From assembly GCA_910578335.1 (NCBI GenBank), contig CAJTPU010000030.1, forward strand, positions 1 to 40,270: 40,270 bases of DNA, in the 5' to 3' direction. The stretch is from an uncultured Lachnospiraceae bacterium. Lineage in GTDB: Bacteria > Bacillota > Clostridia > Lachnospirales > Lachnospiraceae. This document shows positions 23,550 through 31,313 of this stretch, piece by piece (positions within the stretch are counted from its first letter, which is position 1; every line of letters starts with the position of its first letter). The position numbers were made by a program, and so were the translations under genes. The notes below the pieces were generated by a model. It did no database searches. It was given only the letters and a program-made list of their open reading frames with translations, and was not told the DNA's origin.

Positions 23550-23576
23550 TATATGAAGCATATGAAAATTTGTCAA
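23548..23576 (-). promoter_or_regulatory. Sigma-A promoter of the ACP-fabK-GGDEF operon
   Basis: TTGACA (23571-23576, minus strand), a 17-base spacer, and TATACT (23548-23553). The spacer and -10 contain a direct repeat, ATATGAA twice. Transcription would start about 40 bases before the ACP start codon. Confidence 0.85.
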
Positions 23577-23593
23577 GTGCTTTGTGCAGAATC

Positions 23594-24892
23594 TTATTTT
23601 CCGGATATCACAATCTTGTCCACTGCAACATAGGGCAGTACACAATTGCCGTCTGTAATCGTCTCCTTTGAGACAGCTACTACATTTTGAAGCAGCTCTG
23701 CAAGATTGCCGTTTATCATGGTTTCGCTCACGGCGCCCTTTATCTCGCCGTCTTCAATCAGAAAACTGTTTTTGGCAATGCCGGAGAAATCACCGTTTGT
23801 CCCGGGGTTGCCGCCGGAAAACCTGCCCACGATAATGCCCTTCTTAATATTCTTAATCATATCGGCGTAAGGCGTATCCCCGTTTTTCATGACAAGCGCA
23901 AAAGAACTGTTCTTTGCACGGGCAAAGCCGGACTTATTTGCCACATACAGAGAAAGCATAAAGGACTTTAATACGCCGTCCTCAATCAGATTGTAATTCT
24001 CCGACTTAAAACCGTCTCCTGTAAACCGCTCGCTGCAGCAGATGCGGGAATCCGTCGGCGCCATGGAAACCGTAATTTTTTCATCGGCAACCTTTGTATT
24101 CAGCTTGTCAAGCCAGATACTCGTCTTCTCCAGAATAACCGAATCGGAAGCAAAATTGTTTATGGCATGGGCAACAAAGGATACCAGGCTGCTGGGCGCA
24201 AGCACTACAACACCCTCAAACTTTCCCTCCATAGGCACTGTGGTAAGCTGCGCCTCCACATCGCACAAGTCCTTTGCCAAAGAGCCCAGCTCAATAAAAG
24301 GCGTATCCAGATTGTCCACGGTAACGGAGCTGCTAAAAAAGGAAGTCATCTTTTCCCCTTCATGGGCGGAATACATCATATCGACGCTGTACTCTCCCCA
24401 AAAATACTCAAACTCCGTGCCGTTTGTATTTCTGTAAAGCGTATGATTTTTTACATGGGACACAATCATCTGCTCCATAACAATTTTGGGATTGCGTTCC
24501 TTAACCGCCTCCATAAGCTCTTTTGTGCGCGCAAACAGCTTATCCGCATCAGGTTCATAGCAGCCCTCCCGAAAACACTCTTCTCCCTGACAGGGCGCAA
24601 TGTCATAGGCGCTGTCCGCAATGCCGGACTCCGCCGAATCCAGACATTCCTTTACGGTTGCTCCGATTGTCTCCTCATCCAGCTTGTTGGTAAATGCAGA
24701 GCCTTTCTTCTGGTTCTTAAACGCCGTTATGGAAAGAGATTTATCAAAAAGGGTGCGGAACAAGGAAAATTGTCCGCCGTCTACGTTAAATTCATGAGTC
24801 TCCTTAAAAGTCACAGTATACTGCGCCTTTTCAGCGCCCTCCTGCTTCAAGGCATCTCCCGCTATCTGTGCAATATCTCTTATATCTTTCAT
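23594..24892 (-). CDS. pmbA: TldE/PmbA family protein (metalloprotease partner)
   Basis: 432-residue protein of the TldD/PmbA family, the partner that lacks the zinc-binding HExxxH motif. The N-terminal helical/ferredoxin-like region (1-190) is followed by a beta-rich C-terminal half with VVLAPSSLVSFVAHAI, the conserved GDGFKSENYNLIEDGVLKSF (in parts, about 280-305) and FSGGNPGTNGDFSGIAKNSF (about 355-375). In E. coli TldD and TldE form a heterodimeric protease that trims unfolded peptides, including microcin B17 precursor. Here the gene starts one base after the tldD stop codon, so the two are coupled. No peptide-antibiotic genes are adjacent, so a general peptidase role is likely. Confidence 0.93.
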   Translation of the reverse strand: MKDIRDIAQIAGDALKQEGAEKAQYTVTFKETHEFNVDGGQFSLFRTLFDKSLSITAFKNQKKGSAFTNKLDEETIGATVKECLDSAESGIADSAYDIAPCQGEECFREGCYEPDADKLFARTKELMEAVKERNPKIVMEQMIVSHVKNHTLYRNTNGTEFEYFWGEYSVDMMYSAHEGEKMTSFFSSSVTVDNLDTPFIELGSLAKDLCDVEAQLTTVPMEGKFEGVVVLAPSSLVSFVAHAINNFASDSVILEKTSIWLDKLNTKVADEKITVSMAPTDSRICCSERFTGDGFKSENYNLIEDGVLKSFMLSLYVANKSGFARAKNSSFALVMKNGDTPYADMIKNIKKGIIVGRFSGGNPGTNGDFSGIAKNSFLIEDGEIKGAVSETMINGNLAELLQNVVAVSKETITDGNCVLPYVAVDKIVISGK

Positions 24893-24893
24893 T

Positions 24894-26279
24894 TTAACGT
24901 CCTCCTATCATTACCTTGCAGCGCAGTGCAGGTCCGCCCATTCCCACGGGCATCGGCTGTTTCTTGCCGCAGACGCCTGAGCTTGACCACACCATCTTGT
25001 CGGATACCATATCCACGGTCTTCAGCATATCAAAAGCCACACCGGAAATCGTGGTGTCAAGAATCGCATGCCCCAGCTTTCCGTTTTTAATTTCATATCC
25101 CATGCTCACGCCGAACATAAACTCTCCCGTCATATCCGCCTGTCCGTTATTTGTATTCGTCAGATAATAGCCGTCCTCCACCGATGCAATGATATCCTCC
25201 AGCTTATCATTACCCGGCAGTACAGCCGTATTCCGCATACGTATCAGCGGCTCGTCTGAAAATTCAAAAGCACGCGCATTGCCCTGCGGCTTCATGCCAA
25301 AATGCTCTGCACTCTCCCGGTTGTTCATGTAGCCTTTCAGCATACCGTCCTGAATCAGCACGGCATCCTCTGCGGGCACGCCTTCGTCGTCCAGATAAAC
25401 CGGCAACGGCGCTTCCTCTCCCAGTGCCGTATGCGCAAAATCCACCATGGTGACAAGCTCGGATGCCACCTGCTTGTGCAGCATCTGTCCTGCCACGGAG
25501 CCGCCCAGCACCAAATCCGCCTCCACGGTATGCCCTACCGCCTCATGCGCCAGCATACCGGACAAAATACCGCCAAGCACCACTGTCTTATAGCCTGCCT
25601 CCGCGTACACACCCTCCCGCTTCTGCATCAGCCTTTCATATAATGCATCGACAGCAGGATAAACCTGAGAAGGGGTTTTAAAAACATCATCAAAGTTGCC
25701 ATAGCCGCCCACAGGGTCAAACAATTCAAGAGGTACGCCCGCGGTCGATTCGCTGTTGAGGAACAGATAAATATAAGTTCTCGGCAATGCCACATGTCCG
25801 TCATATCCGTCCGATGTACAAATGATTTTCTCCATGGAATCAGCGGAAAGTATCACAGAGCGGCTCGAAAGCTTCGGATATTTCTCGGAAATGTAAGCGT
25901 CGATTTCTTTTACAAATTCTATGTACCGCTTCTGCTCCGTATCGCAGACCGCCTTATAAAGCGGCGTGCTGCCACCGGCAATGGCAGGAAACATATTCTT
26001 GCCCTTTTGAATGTGCCCATCCATAAACAGCGCATTTTCCGTGGCGGCCTTTAAAACGGTTTCCGCCGCATCGGACGTACACTCTGCCATGGACGAAAAG
26101 CCATACACGCCGTTTTTATATACCCTTGCGCAAACGCCTGCCTTCTCCAGTCTGGCGTTCGCCGTCAGATTGCCCTGTACCAGGGCGACCCGCCTCTGTT
26201 TGTTCTCCTGCGCCCGCAGTTCCGTGTGGACCCCTGTGGTAAAAAGTGACTTTTTACCGGAAATAAAATCCTCCAACAT
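24894..26279 (-). CDS. tldD: TldD family zinc metalloprotease
   Basis: 461-residue catalytic partner of the TldD/TldE protease. The active-site motif LAHEAVGHTVEAD lies near residue 240 (HExxxH zinc ligands), followed by the conserved YLDDEGVPAEDAVLIQDGML (in parts) and NTNNGQADMTGEFMFGVSMG. The ATG at 26279 has the ribosome site AAGGAGG nine bases upstream; the longer frame adds 15 residues without one. It lies 51 bases downstream of mraY and one base before pmbA, on the same strand. The protease should act in the cytoplasm on unstructured peptides. Confidence 0.94.
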   Translation of the reverse strand: MLEDFISGKKSLFTTGVHTELRAQENKQRRVALVQGNLTANARLEKAGVCARVYKNGVYGFSSMAECTSDAAETVLKAATENALFMDGHIQKGKNMFPAIAGGSTPLYKAVCDTEQKRYIEFVKEIDAYISEKYPKLSSRSVILSADSMEKIICTSDGYDGHVALPRTYIYLFLNSESTAGVPLELFDPVGGYGNFDDVFKTPSQVYPAVDALYERLMQKREGVYAEAGYKTVVLGGILSGMLAHEAVGHTVEADLVLGGSVAGQMLHKQVASELVTMVDFAHTALGEEAPLPVYLDDEGVPAEDAVLIQDGMLKGYMNNRESAEHFGMKPQGNARAFEFSDEPLIRMRNTAVLPGNDKLEDIIASVEDGYYLTNTNNGQADMTGEFMFGVSMGYEIKNGKLGHAILDTTISGVAFDMLKTVDMVSDKMVWSSSGVCGKKQPMPVGMGGPALRCKVMIGGR

Positions 26280-26330
26280 AATTGGATACCTCCTTATAAA
26301 AGAAATGTCGCGGCTATGCCGCATAAACAG

Positions 26331-27287
26331 TTACAAAAGCAGCGTATAAACTGCCGCCAGGGAAATCACAATTTGAATAATCGCAAAACGGAACACCGTC
26401 TGTGTATTGGACCAGCCCAGCTTTTTCCGCACATGGTCGTGCAGGGGCGTCAGCGTGTTTTTCAAAATCCGTATCCGAAACAGCCTGATAAGAGACAGCT
26501 TTACAAGACCAAGTCCCCCGTCCATCAAGATAACAAAAGCAGCAGGTATATACAAGAGCGGACTGCCTGACTTTAAAATGGCAATACTGATAAAAACGCC
26601 CATGGCGCGCGAACCCGCATCGCCCATCAGAAGCCTGCTCGGCGAAGCATTGTACCACAGATAGCCAAGAATGCACACCATAAACAGCAAAATAGGAAAA
26701 GAAACATCCTTGCCCTTGTCATTTATCTCATTGATAACATAAATTGTCGTCAGGGTAATGATGGTGAGTGTTCCCGACAATCCGTCCACACCGTCCGCGC
26801 AATTCGTCACATTGATGGATACCCACACCAGCGCTACGGCGCAGACTGCAAAAAGCACCGGCGGAAAGGTTATCTGTCTTCCCATTATCTCTATGGTACC
26901 GGAGTTGTACTGCAAATATGTGATTGCAACTGCAATTGCAACCGCCAAATCCAGCAGTCCTTTTTTCAGCTCTCCCCACGGCTTTTCCGCTGTATCGTCA
27001 AAGAAGCCTGTAAGCATCTCAATCACCACCAGCATCAGGTAAATGCAAAGCTCTATGCTGAGTTCTGAAAAAAGCAGCATGGATGCCGCAAAGACCAGCA
27101 CAAATATAATTCCTGCGCCTCTCGGCTTGCCTACGGATTTCTGCCCCTCCACGGCATAATCCCTGCCGTGGTCCTTTGGCAGATAACCGCTCAAACGGCT
27201 TATCATAAAACAAGTTGCTGCAAACGCGCTCAGTACCCCGATAAAAGCCAGCAACGGCTGCTTGTCCGCAAAAAAGTATGGAAACAT
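26331..27287 (-). CDS. mraY: MraY-family phospho-N-acetylmuramoyl-pentapeptide transferase (glycosyltransferase 4 family)
   Basis: 318-residue integral membrane enzyme with about ten membrane segments. It transfers phospho-MurNAc-pentapeptide from UDP to undecaprenyl phosphate, making lipid I on the cytoplasmic face. Catalytic landmarks: FFDD (95-98), NCADGVDGLSG (162-172), MGDAGS (221-226) and the cytoplasmic histidine motif region PLHDHVRKKLGW (281-292). The last normally reads His-His-His; here the middle residue is Asp284. It is not in a division/cell-wall cluster, so it could be a second copy or a relocated gene. The ribosome site GGGGAGGA and a good promoter lie upstream. Confidence 0.88.
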   Translation of the reverse strand: MFPYFFADKQPLLAFIGVLSAFAATCFMISRLSGYLPKDHGRDYAVEGQKSVGKPRGAGIIFVLVFAASMLLFSELSIELCIYLMLVVIEMLTGFFDDTAEKPWGELKKGLLDLAVAIAVAITYLQYNSGTIEIMGRQITFPPVLFAVCAVALVWVSINVTNCADGVDGLSGTLTIITLTTIYVINEINDKGKDVSFPILLFMVCILGYLWYNASPSRLLMGDAGSRAMGVFISIAILKSGSPLLYIPAAFVILMDGGLGLVKLSLIRLFRIRILKNTLTPLHDHVRKKLGWSNTQTVFRFAIIQIVISLAAVYTLLL

Positions 27288-27305
27288 ATTTTGTCCTCCC
27301 CACCG

Positions 27306-27318
27306 GTGACTCTGTCAC
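27306..27318 (-). other. Leader hairpin of the mraY transcript
   Basis: GTGAC TCT GTCAC (perfect five-pair stem, three-base loop) lies between the promoter and the GGGGAGGA ribosome site. Confidence 0.4.
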
Positions 27319-27324
27319 GTATGC

Positions 27325-27353
27325 ATTATAGCATACTATATGTATTATGCCAA
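27325..27353 (-). promoter_or_regulatory. Sigma-A promoter of mraY (and possibly tldD-pmbA)
   Basis: TTGGCA (27348-27353, minus strand), 17 bases, TATAAT (27325-27330). A second overlapping pair, TTTACA-17-TATAGT, lies just upstream. Confidence 0.75.
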
Positions 27354-27519
27354 CATTTGTAAAGCAACTTTGAGTTTCACGCCCGGCAATTTCAGCTTAC
27401 AGCCAAAATCGTCAGCAGAAACAGCGCCGGCAGAAAACCTGCCCACATCCGCCCATTTGTGCAGATTGCAGTACCGTTCTCCGCCAGCGCAGCCTGTCTG
27501 ACAAATTGCTATTTTATTG
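27354..27519. other. Intergenic stretch with a possible gene remnant
   Basis: No gene is supported here. On the minus strand an open frame of 38 codons (about 27380-27500) follows a TAG. It ends in a hydrophobic stretch (AGFLPALFLLTILAVS) but has no start codon with a ribosome site at its head. It may be the worn end of a lost membrane protein gene. Confidence 0.3.
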
Positions 27520-27780
27520 TTACAACGTCTTCGACGTAAAAAGCCCCTTTACATGAGCAACCTCTTCTTCCGTTGCCTTCTGTGCCGGTACATAGTAAGA
27601 TTTCTCCCTTGCAATCTGGTACAGTTCCTCCTGCGACTGCTCACAGGTGCTTCTAAACTGCTTCAGCACGCTCTTCAATTCCTTGTTTTCTGTCTGCGGT
27701 ATCATCTCCGCATACCGGATAAGCTCGCCGTTGATACCGGTCAGAGTATCCGCTACCATTGTCTTTTCCTGCATTTCCAT
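27520..27780 (-). CDS. CotF-like spore coat protein
   Basis: 86-residue helical protein without signal or membrane segment. The C-terminal REKSYYVPAQKATEEEVAHVK matches, in parts, the end of CotF-family coat proteins (YY-x-PA-x-KAT-x-EE). The first two thirds form two amphipathic helices (LTGINGELIRYAEMI; LKSVLKQFRSTCEQSQEELY), as in that ferritin-like family. It is probably deposited in the spore coat. The ribosome site GGAGAG precedes the ATG. It follows a smaller related-looking gene by 39 bases, and the two probably form one unit. Confidence 0.7.
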   Translation of the reverse strand: MEMQEKTMVADTLTGINGELIRYAEMIPQTENKELKSVLKQFRSTCEQSQEELYQIAREKSYYVPAQKATEEEVAHVKGLFTSKTL

Positions 27781-27819
27781 ATTGTTTACTCTCCATTTCT
27801 GTTTTTGATGTTTGCTGTT

Positions 27820-28005
27820 TTACTGTAAAAACTTCATAAGCTGCTGCTTATTATCCATGGCGGACTTTGCACCCTTTTCAAAAAACTGCTTTACCTTTTC
27901 ATCGCTTGCACATTTTGCGTACTCCTGCATCTTGCAGTGCGTGGTATCGTAACCACCAATCAAATGTCTTAAATTTTGCAACTCCAATTCTGATATATTT
28001 GTCAT
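27820..28005 (-). CDS. Small CotF-related helical protein
   Basis: 61-residue protein: ISELELQNLRHLIGGYDTTH, KMQEYAKCASDEKVKQFFEK, SAMDNKQQLMKFL. The two-helix pattern with a Tyr/His-rich turn resembles the N-terminal half of coat proteins of the CotF/ferritin-like type. Together with the next gene it looks like one coat protein split in two. The ATG at 28005 has AGAGG at a suitable distance; the 27-codon upstream extension is basic, lacks a ribosome site, and is probably not translated. Confidence 0.65.
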   Translation of the reverse strand: MTNISELELQNLRHLIGGYDTTHCKMQEYAKCASDEKVKQFFEKGAKSAMDNKQQLMKFLQ

Positions 28006-28298
28006 TTTTACCTCTTTTCTGCGCTGCTTTTTCAATCTGGTTGAGACTGTGCATGAACGAGTTTGTGGCAGGCAGCGCGCAGACACAAATCCTGTTACAA
28101 ACTTATTATTTGAATCCTCTCTGATTTCTATTCAGAAAAAACCGCTTTCCTTTTATTTACTCAAAAAATCAAGAAAAATCTACTCTGATATGCTATTCTG
28201 TAATCACGGTACGTACTATAATAAATCCCCGCATCTGCAGGCAGCAAAGCTCTGCGCAAAGCTTTTGCCAGCCACGGAAGCGGAAGGAAGGAGACGAT
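28006..28298. other. Intergenic region between divergent coat-like and AraC-GGDEF genes
   Basis: No coding sequence is supported. A TATAAT (28217-28222, plus strand) lies 77 bases before the AraC-GGDEF start without a good -35 box. The stretch 28130-28200 is AT-rich. Confidence 0.4.
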
Positions 28299-29135
28299 AT
28301 GGAACGGCTTATTTTGCTGGCAGATGCCTTAAAAATCATTGAAAACAACCTGACAAACGAAATAAAAACAGGCGATATTGCAGATGCCTGCCATTGTTCC
28401 AAATCTACTCTTGAAAAATTGTTTCAATGCATCAACCATATAAGCGTGCACGATTATGTGGTTCGGCGCAAAATGGTAAAGGCTGCCAAGCTCATGACGG
28501 AGCAGCCGGAACTTACCTTACTTGACATTGCACTGTCCTTTGGTTACGGCAGCAACGAAGCCTTTTCGCGCGCGTTTAAGCAGGTCTGGCACTGTAATCC
28601 CAAGGACTTCCGAAAGGAAAACCGATTTTTGGAGCTGTTTCCAAAACTGCTTTCTCCTTCGGAACTGAAAAAAAATGAAATGGAGGATATGTATATGAAA
28701 GATATGTATACCAACAGAAGACGAATGTTTGATATCAGCGAATTGTACGATTTGTTTACGGAACGCAAAAACTGCTGGTTTGTCTGCTGTGACATTGTAA
28801 ATATGATGCACATTAATGCGATTGCAAGAGCAGCCGGCGATATTTCCATTTTAGAATCCATGTCCCGCATGGACGCCGCTGCCGGAGAAAATGACGTCGT
28901 CTTTCGTATCGGCGGCGACGAGTTCGTAATTCTTACCGCAAGCGAAGAACGGGAATACGCGGACGAACTCGCACAGAAAATCGCGGCGCTCAACGAGCAG
29001 ACTTTTACGTGGAACGACAAGGAGATTCCCTTAAGTCTCTATACCAGCATCACAAGGCTGGAAAAAAGCAGTCACATCAAATATGGCGATTTATTTGCCG
29101 CGCTGCACACTTCCATTGAAGAAAACAAACAATAG
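28299..29135 (+). CDS. AraC-type DNA-binding domain fused to a degenerate GGDEF domain
   Basis: 278-residue protein. Residues 1-107 form two AraC helix-turn-helix motifs: TGDIADACHCSKSTLEKLFQ (24-43) and LDIALSFGYGSNEAFSRAFK (75-94), ending in the NPKDFRK tail typical of the family. Residues about 145-275 resemble a GGDEF domain, with RIGGDEFVILT at 203-213. The first half is reduced: CCDIVNMMHINAIARAAGD stands where active enzymes have D-x-D-x-F-K-x-I-N-D. Nucleotide chemistry is therefore doubtful, and a sensing role is more likely. The DNA-binding domain comes first, whereas most AraC regulators carry it last. The ribosome site is AAGGAGAC. A strong terminator follows. Confidence 0.85.
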   Translation: MERLILLADALKIIENNLTNEIKTGDIADACHCSKSTLEKLFQCINHISVHDYVVRRKMVKAAKLMTEQPELTLLDIALSFGYGSNEAFSRAFKQVWHCNPKDFRKENRFLELFPKLLSPSELKKNEMEDMYMKDMYTNRRRMFDISELYDLFTERKNCWFVCCDIVNMMHINAIARAAGDISILESMSRMDAAAGENDVVFRIGGDEFVILTASEEREYADELAQKIAALNEQTFTWNDKEIPLSLYTSITRLEKSSHIKYGDLFAALHTSIEENKQ

Positions 29136-29145
29136 CATAAGCTGC

Positions 29146-29181
29146 AAAAAGCTGTCTGTTAAGCTTACAGACAGCTTTTTT
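29146..29181. terminator. Bidirectional intrinsic terminator
   Basis: Perfect 14-base arms AAAAAGCTGTCTGT and ACAGACAGCTTTTT with a seven-base AT-rich loop, A-rich on the left and T-rich on the right. It ends both the AraC-GGDEF gene (plus) and the small Cys-rich gene (minus), whose stop codon overlaps its right edge. Confidence 0.92.
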
Positions 29182-29356
29182 ACATTTGGTGGCGCACCAC
29201 CCTGTATTCATCATCTTGTGAAAAATAAGGACAATCGCCGCAGTTTCCCGACAAAAAACGATACATTTCGTCCTCATCCAGATTGACGCCGCAGGTATAA
29301 TACTCCTCTTCTTCATCATACTCATAATTTGCACACATATCACATCTGCTTTGCAT
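29180..29356 (-). CDS. Small Cys-rich protein (DUF6472-like)
   Basis: 58-residue acidic protein starting MQSRCDMCANYEYDEEEEYY. Cys pairs CDMC (5-8), a single Cys (22) and CGDC (39-42, in NCGDCPYF) could form a small metal site. The pattern of an N-terminal CxxCxxY, a central NLDEDEMYRFL and an end in YRVVRHQ matches a short uncharacterised family common in Lachnospiraceae, recorded as DUF6472. I chose the ATG at 29356 for its AGGAGG ribosome site seven bases upstream; the longer frame adds ten residues without one. Confidence 0.7.
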   Translation of the reverse strand: MQSRCDMCANYEYDEEEEYYTCGVNLDEDEMYRFLSGNCGDCPYFSQDDEYRVVRHQM

Positions 29357-29386
29357 GGCTATACCTCCTATGCGATAACTTGTCAA

Positions 29387-29617
29387 GATTAGGGCGTCAA
29401 AAGCCCTGTTCGGAGTTACACGATGTCACTTTGACCTAAGAATAGGTGTAAACGACTTTTGCGCCATGGAAATGAGACTCAAAAATCGTGGAAGCCTTTG
29501 CTGACACGATTTTTGTTTTAGAGGCTCATTGAAATGTCTGGCGCAACGGAGTGCACACCTATTCTTAGGTCAAAGTGACATCGTGTAACTCCGAACAGGG
29601 CTTTTGACGCCCTAATC
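29387..29617. mobile_element. MITE-like 231-bp inverted-repeat element, copy 2
   Basis: Second full copy of the element at 4248-4479. It starts GATTAGGGCGTCAAAA and ends with the exact complement; the terminal inverted repeats are perfect over 63 bp. The middle (GCGCCATGGAAATGAGACTC, then AAAAATCGTGGAAGCCTTTG) is nearly identical to copy 1, including the inner hairpin. There is no open reading frame and no clear target duplication around this copy (left TTGTCAA, right TTTACAG). It lies between the small Cys-rich gene and rsmI, 26 bases after the rsmI stop, so it could also end that long operon. Confidence 0.87.
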
Positions 29618-29643
29618 TTTACAGGTTGTCGCAAAACTTTGAT

Positions 29644-30486
29644 TTACTTTTTATAAAGCTGCTCATAGATTTCCCGTTTTCCGACGCCTCTGTCCTTTGC
29701 TACTTGTTTCATTGCAGTCTTGCTGTCCATGCCGCGTTCTTCATAGAAAGCCATATGCTCTTTCAATTCCATCGTTTCCCAAGCGGCAATTTCTTCCTGC
29801 TTCTTTTCTTCCCTGCTCTTGCCGGCAATCACCAGCACATACTCTCCCCGCGGTTCCTCCTCCGCATACTTTTGCAAAGCCGCCTCAAAGGTCGTTGGCA
29901 GAATGGTCTCAAATTTCTTCGTCAGTTCCCTGCAGAGCGTTATTTTCCGGTTTCCCAATACCTCCAATAATTCTGTCAGTGTTTTTACCAAATGATGCGG
30001 CGCTTCATAAAGAATCATGGTTCTGGTTTCTTCCTGCAGCTCTTTTAAAATTTCTTTTCTTTCTTTTTTATCTGCCGGCAGAAAACCTTCAAAGCAGAAA
30101 CGCCTTGTGGGCAGTCCCGATAAAGTCAGTGCCGTAATACAGGCGGCAGGGCCCGGAAGGCTTGTAACCACAATCCCCGCCTCCTGACACATACGCACCA
30201 GCACTTCTCCCGGGTCAGAAATCGCGGGCGTACCGGCATCCGTAATCAATGCAATGTCTTTTCCTGCCTGCATCCGCACAATAAGCTGCCCTGCCTTTTC
30301 CACCTTATTATACTCATGGTAACTCGTCATGGGCGTATGGATATCAAACGCTGCCAGCAGTTTGCGGCTGTTGCGCGTATCCTCCGCTGCAATCATATCC
30401 ACCTGCTTTAAGGTATCAATCACTCGCGGCGTCATATCCTGCAGATTTCCTATGGGTGTAGCGCACAAATACAACATTCCCGCCAT
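29644..30486 (-). CDS. rsmI: 16S rRNA (cytidine(1402)-2'-O)-methyltransferase RsmI
   Basis: 280-residue SAM-dependent methyltransferase of the tetrapyrrole-methylase fold. It modifies C1402 of 16S rRNA in the ribosomal P site. Diagnostic stretches: LYLCATPIGNLQDMTPR at the start, AAEDTRNSRKLL (about 34-45), ALITDAGTPAISDPGE (about 78-93) and LPGPAACITALTLSGLPTRRF (in parts). The ATG at 30486 begins the conserved N-terminus, preceded by AAAGGAAAT; the longer frame adds 21 residues of Lys/Gln-rich sequence not seen in the family. It is the last gene of the yaaO-rsmI cluster, as in B. subtilis (yabC). Confidence 0.95.
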   Translation of the reverse strand: MAGMLYLCATPIGNLQDMTPRVIDTLKQVDMIAAEDTRNSRKLLAAFDIHTPMTSYHEYNKVEKAGQLIVRMQAGKDIALITDAGTPAISDPGEVLVRMCQEAGIVVTSLPGPAACITALTLSGLPTRRFCFEGFLPADKKERKEILKELQEETRTMILYEAPHHLVKTLTELLEVLGNRKITLCRELTKKFETILPTTFEAALQKYAEEEPRGEYVLVIAGKSREEKKQEEIAAWETMELKEHMAFYEERGMDSKTAMKQVAKDRGVGKREIYEQLYKK

Positions 30487-30545
30487 ATTTCCTTTTTCCT
30501 TTTCTTGTTTATGCTTTCTTTGGCAAAAGCCCTGTTCTTGTTTTC

Positions 30546-31313
30546 TCAATATCCGTAAATATCGCAGATTTCCGGCATGTAGACACCCGGCTCTTTAAAA
30601 ATAATCAGCGGTTTTTCCACTGTCATGCGCGGATTGCCGCCCCGAACTCCTTCAATCAGCAGCATATTGGGCTCCTTGTCCACAAAGGGGTAAACAAGCT
30701 GCATACGTTTCGGTTCCAGCTTATATTTCGTCATCACCGTAATAATCTCCGCCAGCCGAAAAGGTCTGTGCACCATAAAAAAATGCCCGCCCGTCTTCAA
30801 AAGCTTTGCCGCCTGACACACCACATCCTCCAGCGTACAAAGCACCTCATGACGGGCAATCGCTTTGGGCGCGTCAGGGTTTTTGAGTCCATGCTCTCCT
30901 ATCATATAAGGAGGATTGCTGGTAATGACATCAAAAGAGGCAGACGGGAAAAAACTGTCTGCCTTTTTGATATCACCCGTCACAATATCGATTTTTTCGG
31001 ACAAACCGTTTAGCGCCACGCTCCGCCTTGCCATATCCGCACTTTCTTCCTGTATTTCCAGCCCTGTCAAATGCGAAGCCTTTGTTTTTGCCTCCAATAA
31101 TATGGGAATAATACCCGTACCCGTGCCCAAATCAAGCACCTTTCCACCGGATTTTACAGTTACAAAGCCGGACAGCAGGACAGCATCCATCCCAAAACAA
31201 AACTTATCCGGATTCTGAATAATCTGATAACCGTTTCTCTGCAGCTCGTCAAGGCGTTCTCTTTCCTTCAGACTGATTGCCCTCAAAGTTGGTCTTTCCT
31301 TCCTTCTTTCCAT
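30546..31313 (-). CDS. tRNA1(Val) (adenine(37)-N6)-methyltransferase family (TrmN6/YabB)
   Basis: About 255-residue Rossmann-fold methyltransferase: FCFGMDAVLLSGF, SAM motif VLDLGTGTGIIPILL, and the catalytic NPPY in DVITSNPPYM. Family members N6-methylate adenine 37 of tRNA-Val. The gene sits between yaaT and rsmI, exactly where B. subtilis has yabB. The start is uncertain: the ATG at 31313 lies inside the end of yaaT and has no good ribosome site, and a TTG at 31286 behind GGAAGGAAAG is an alternative. A still longer frame to 31505 is a shadow of the yaaT tail. The last residues PEICDIYGY are not a family hallmark. Confidence 0.88.
   Translation of the reverse strand: MERRKERPTLRAISLKERERLDELQRNGYQIIQNPDKFCFGMDAVLLSGFVTVKSGGKVLDLGTGTGIIPILLEAKTKASHLTGLEIQEESADMARRSVALNGLSEKIDIVTGDIKKADSFFPSASFDVITSNPPYMIGEHGLKNPDAPKAIARHEVLCTLEDVVCQAAKLLKTGGHFFMVHRPFRLAEIITVMTKYKLEPKRMQLVYPFVDKEPNMLLIEGVRGGNPRMTVEKPLIIFKEPGVYMPEICDIYGY

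Noticed and set aside
24167..25090. Plus-strand open frame of 307 codons across the pmbA-tldD junction
   Set aside because: It spans two genuine genes in antisense and has no ribosome site or protein-family pattern.
23594..26279. TldD/TldE pair as part of a modified-peptide antibiotic cluster
   Set aside because: No precursor peptide, cyclodehydratase, radical-SAM enzyme or dedicated exporter is adjacent. The pair looks like a housekeeping protease.
27820..28086. 27-residue N-terminal extension of the small coat-like protein
   Set aside because: The extension is basic and lacks a ribosome site, while the ATG at 28005 has one at the right distance.
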